Part shown: positions 62,378 to 64,000 of the stretch, one piece after another
Numbering within the stretch: the stretch's first letter is position 1
Layout: every line of letters starts with the position of its first letter
NCBI RefSeq assembly: GCF_963676815.1
Contig: NZ_OY781365.1
Location: 1,708,501-1,772,500 of the forward strand
DNA from: an uncultured Draconibacterium sp.
Lineage (GTDB): Bacteria; Bacteroidota; Bacteroidia; Bacteroidales; Prolixibacteraceae
DNA length: 64,000 nt
Direction of reading: 5' to 3'
The notes under the pieces: generated by a model
Databases searched by the model: none
The model's input: the letters and a program-made list of their open reading frames with translations, nothing else
Told to the model about the DNA's origin: nothing
Position numbers and translations under genes: made by a program

Positions 62378-64000
62378 TTACTTTTCTTGCAGTACGAATT
62401 TTACAGAAACTCCAACAGCCTTGCCTTTGAATTTTTTAATATCTACTGAAGGAAGCTGCTCTAAAACTCTTTTCAATTCCAGAACCAACTCCGGCACCAT
62501 TACCTCATCATCTGTTGGTTGTTTTACACCGTTTTTAGCATAACCAACCACAACCACATCTTCCAGGTGCTCAATATTTTTTTGCTTATAATCATGTATT
62601 GAAACTACCTTATTTTCTTTACCAAACTCAACAAAAGCCTGAACGGTTCCCTGGCTTCCTGTCTCTACTGCTTTTGTAGGATATTTTATATATTTTGCAA
62701 TATATTTTCGTAAATCCAATTCCGAAGTTATTTCTTCTGTTTTTGTGCTAATAAGTATCACACCATCCTTAGCATCTTCGCCATAAGTTTCCATGGCTGA
62801 AGCATCTTTCAAAACGTCGATTGATGCAATGTCATTTGGATCAATATCATCCATATCACCGGTAAATTTTTCACCGTCGAGAAAAATCAGTGGCGATTTT
62901 CCACCAAAATCAGCCGAACCTTTCAGTTTAATTGAAACAGCTCCGTTTTTGGCTATTGGTCCATATCTCTTGGTAGCACTTTCACCTTTTAGCACCTCCA
63001 TCGATTCAATTGTTTCCGGATCGATATCATTAATATCGCCATCGTATGGAATACCTTCAACAATTACCACTGCATCATTCATTTTGGCTTTAGCTGCTGC
63101 TTTTGTTGTTATAATTATTACGCCGTTTTTACCTTTTTCGCCATATAAAGTGGTAGCTGATTCATCTTTGAGAACAGAGATGGATTCAATGTCCTCTGCC
63201 GAAAGATTCGCCACGTTGCCCACTTCTTTCTGGTCTACAATATACAAAGGAGCTTCTTCCGGCGAAGTCTCAAAAGCCAACTTGTTAATTTCGATTTTTG
63301 GAAAACTCTCTTTGTTTTGATTTCCATAACCAACCACTTTTACCTGTTCAGGATTTCCGCTACCATCAGCTTTAAGTTTTACATCCAGCTGAGTTTTTCC
63401 ATCTACGGCAGTTTCTTTCTTTTCAAAACCAAGCATCATAAATACCAGTTCGTCAAATTCGTCGTCTGATTGTAATACATAATTCCCATTTATATCCGTG
63501 ATGGTTCCAATAGATGTACCTTTCATCAACACAGCAGTTCCGGCAAGTGGCTTCCCGTTTTCATCGGTAACTTTTCCTTTTACCATATTGGCTTTGGTCT
63601 TCACTTCCTTAACTTCCACCTCTTTCGGTTTTCCGCTACCGTCGGCTTCCAATTTTACATTAATCTCGGTTTTTCCATCTACAGCAATTTCCTTTTTGGC
63701 ATAGCCAATCATCGAAAATACCAGCGTTGAGTTTTCATCGGTTCTAATCTCGTAGTTGCCTGCAAAATTAGAAATCGTTCCAGTTGTGGTTCCCTCTACT
63801 AATACAGCTACTGCAGGAATACCATCGCCATCTTCGTTGGTGATTTTTCCTTTAATGGTAAGTTCCGAACCTGGCGTTCCGTTAACAGCTTGCTCGAAAC
63901 CAGTATTGGTTCCGGGAACATAATCGCTGGTTTGAATGTAGTACACACCATCCTCTTTCGGATTTTTATCAAACGACAGCGCATTGGCAACTACTTTGTT
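62378..64000 (-). CDS. TonB-like protein with CarboxypepD_reg-like and SusC-plug-like repeats (5' end outside window)
   Basis: The frame is open to the window edge (541 codons), so the N-terminus is missing. In order it shows two carboxypeptidase-regulatory-like repeats (KGKITNEDGDGIPAVAVLVEG and KGKVTDENGKPLAGTAVLMKG). Then come three SusC-plug-like repeats (ESISVLKDESATTLYGEKGK, ESMEVLKGESATKRYGPIAK, ASIDVLKDASAMETYGEDAK). A C-terminal TonB-like segment contains LRKYIAKYIKYPTKAVETGS. This order is typical of the C-terminal part of M56/BlaR1-type or energy-transducer TonB proteins of Bacteroidota; the peptidase domain, if present, would lie beyond 64000. Confidence 0.8.
   Translation of the reverse strand, partial: NKVVANALSFDKNPKEDGVYYIQTSDYVPGTNTGFEQAVNGTPGSELTIKGKITNEDGDGIPAVAVLVEGTTTGTISNFAGNYEIRTDENSTLVFSMIGYAKKEIAVDGKTEINVKLEADGSGKPKEVEVKEVKTKANMVKGKVTDENGKPLAGTAVLMKGTSIGTITDINGNYVLQSDDEFDELVFMMLGFEKKETAVDGKTQLDVKLKADGSGNPEQVKVVGYGNQNKESFPKIEINKLAFETSPEEAPLYIVDQKEVGNVANLSAEDIESISVLKDESATTLYGEKGKNGVIIITTKAAAKAKMNDAVVIVEGIPYDGDINDIDPETIESMEVLKGESATKRYGPIAKNGAVSIKLKGSADFGGKSPLIFLDGEKFTGDMDDIDPNDIASIDVLKDASAMETYGEDAKDGVILISTKTEEITSELDLRKYIAKYIKYPTKAVETGSQGTVQAFVEFGKENKVVSIHDYKQKNIEHLEDVVVVGYAKNGVKQPTDDEVMVPELVLELKRVLEQLPSVDIKKFKGKAVGVSVKFVLQEK

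Noticed and set aside
1..64000. tRNA or rRNA genes
   Set aside because: No cloverleaf T-arm signature or conserved rRNA segment was noticed on either strand; a covariance search would be decisive.

Overview
The window is about 64 kb of chromosome from a Bacteroidota bacterium. A marine or sediment member of the Marinilabiliales/Prolixibacteraceae type is my inference, not proven here. The signs are TonB-dependent receptors with carboxypeptidase-like N-terminal domains, a SusC-plug-like protein, a GH97 glycosidase, many lipoproteins, genes without Shine-Dalgarno sequences, and an anaerobe-flavoured gene set. No rRNA, tRNA, CRISPR array or phage structural gene was seen.

Layout. 1-2782: housekeeping, with the 3'-truncated rpoN (sigma-54) and asnS. 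3103-12815: a minus-strand metal-stress module of TolC, RND adaptor (frameshifted), CzcA/CusA pump, DUF4405 membrane protein, ECF sigma, ZAS anti-sigma, two Spy/CnrX-like periplasmic proteins and a DUF2202 lipoprotein. Three nearly identical ECF-type promoters lie in front of tolC, the DUF4405 gene and the anti-sigma gene, which points to one autoregulated regulon. 13118-14260: an orphan GC-rich gene followed by a 21-bp-period repeat array. 14335-17013: an integron-like cassette cluster without an integrase (CALIN), with AT-rich small genes between attC-like sites and a REP-like inverted pair inside one cassette.

17014-22931: a PPDK regulatory protein, a penicillin-acylase family enzyme, a DUF2147 protein, a radical SAM protein and a coiled-coil membrane protein. 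23124-28427: two convergent paralogous TonB-dependent receptors with a CxxC in the plug (one frameshifted) and a His-rich small protein, probably metal acquisition. 28487-43834: mostly conserved core genes (rnr, dnaG, a sirtuin, an SRAP protein, a truncated hemoglobin, a family-10 glycosidase, TetR and others).

44065-59019 is the most notable block and I read it as a sulfane-sulfur island. It has a split YeeE/YedE (thiosulfate-type) transporter and six rhodanese proteins with nine rhodanese domains. Several are exported or lipoproteins, and two have lost the catalytic Cys, one of these ending in Gly-Gly-Cys. The block also has a porin, an unusual NrfH/NapC-type tetraheme cytochrome fused to a SUMF1 domain, a TAT-exported Gfo/Idh/MocA protein and two Cys-rich Crp/Fnr regulators. 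A perfect FNR box precedes one regulator and a CRP-like palindrome the other. Import of thiosulfate or polysulfide, periplasmic sulfur relay and redox/oxygen control are inferred from gene content.

59152-64000: a metallo-beta-lactamase-fold hydrolase, a GH97 glycosidase, a second 21-bp-period array (ten units without a slip) and the C-terminal part of a protein with two carboxypeptidase-regulatory-like repeats, three SusC-plug-like repeats and a TonB-like end.
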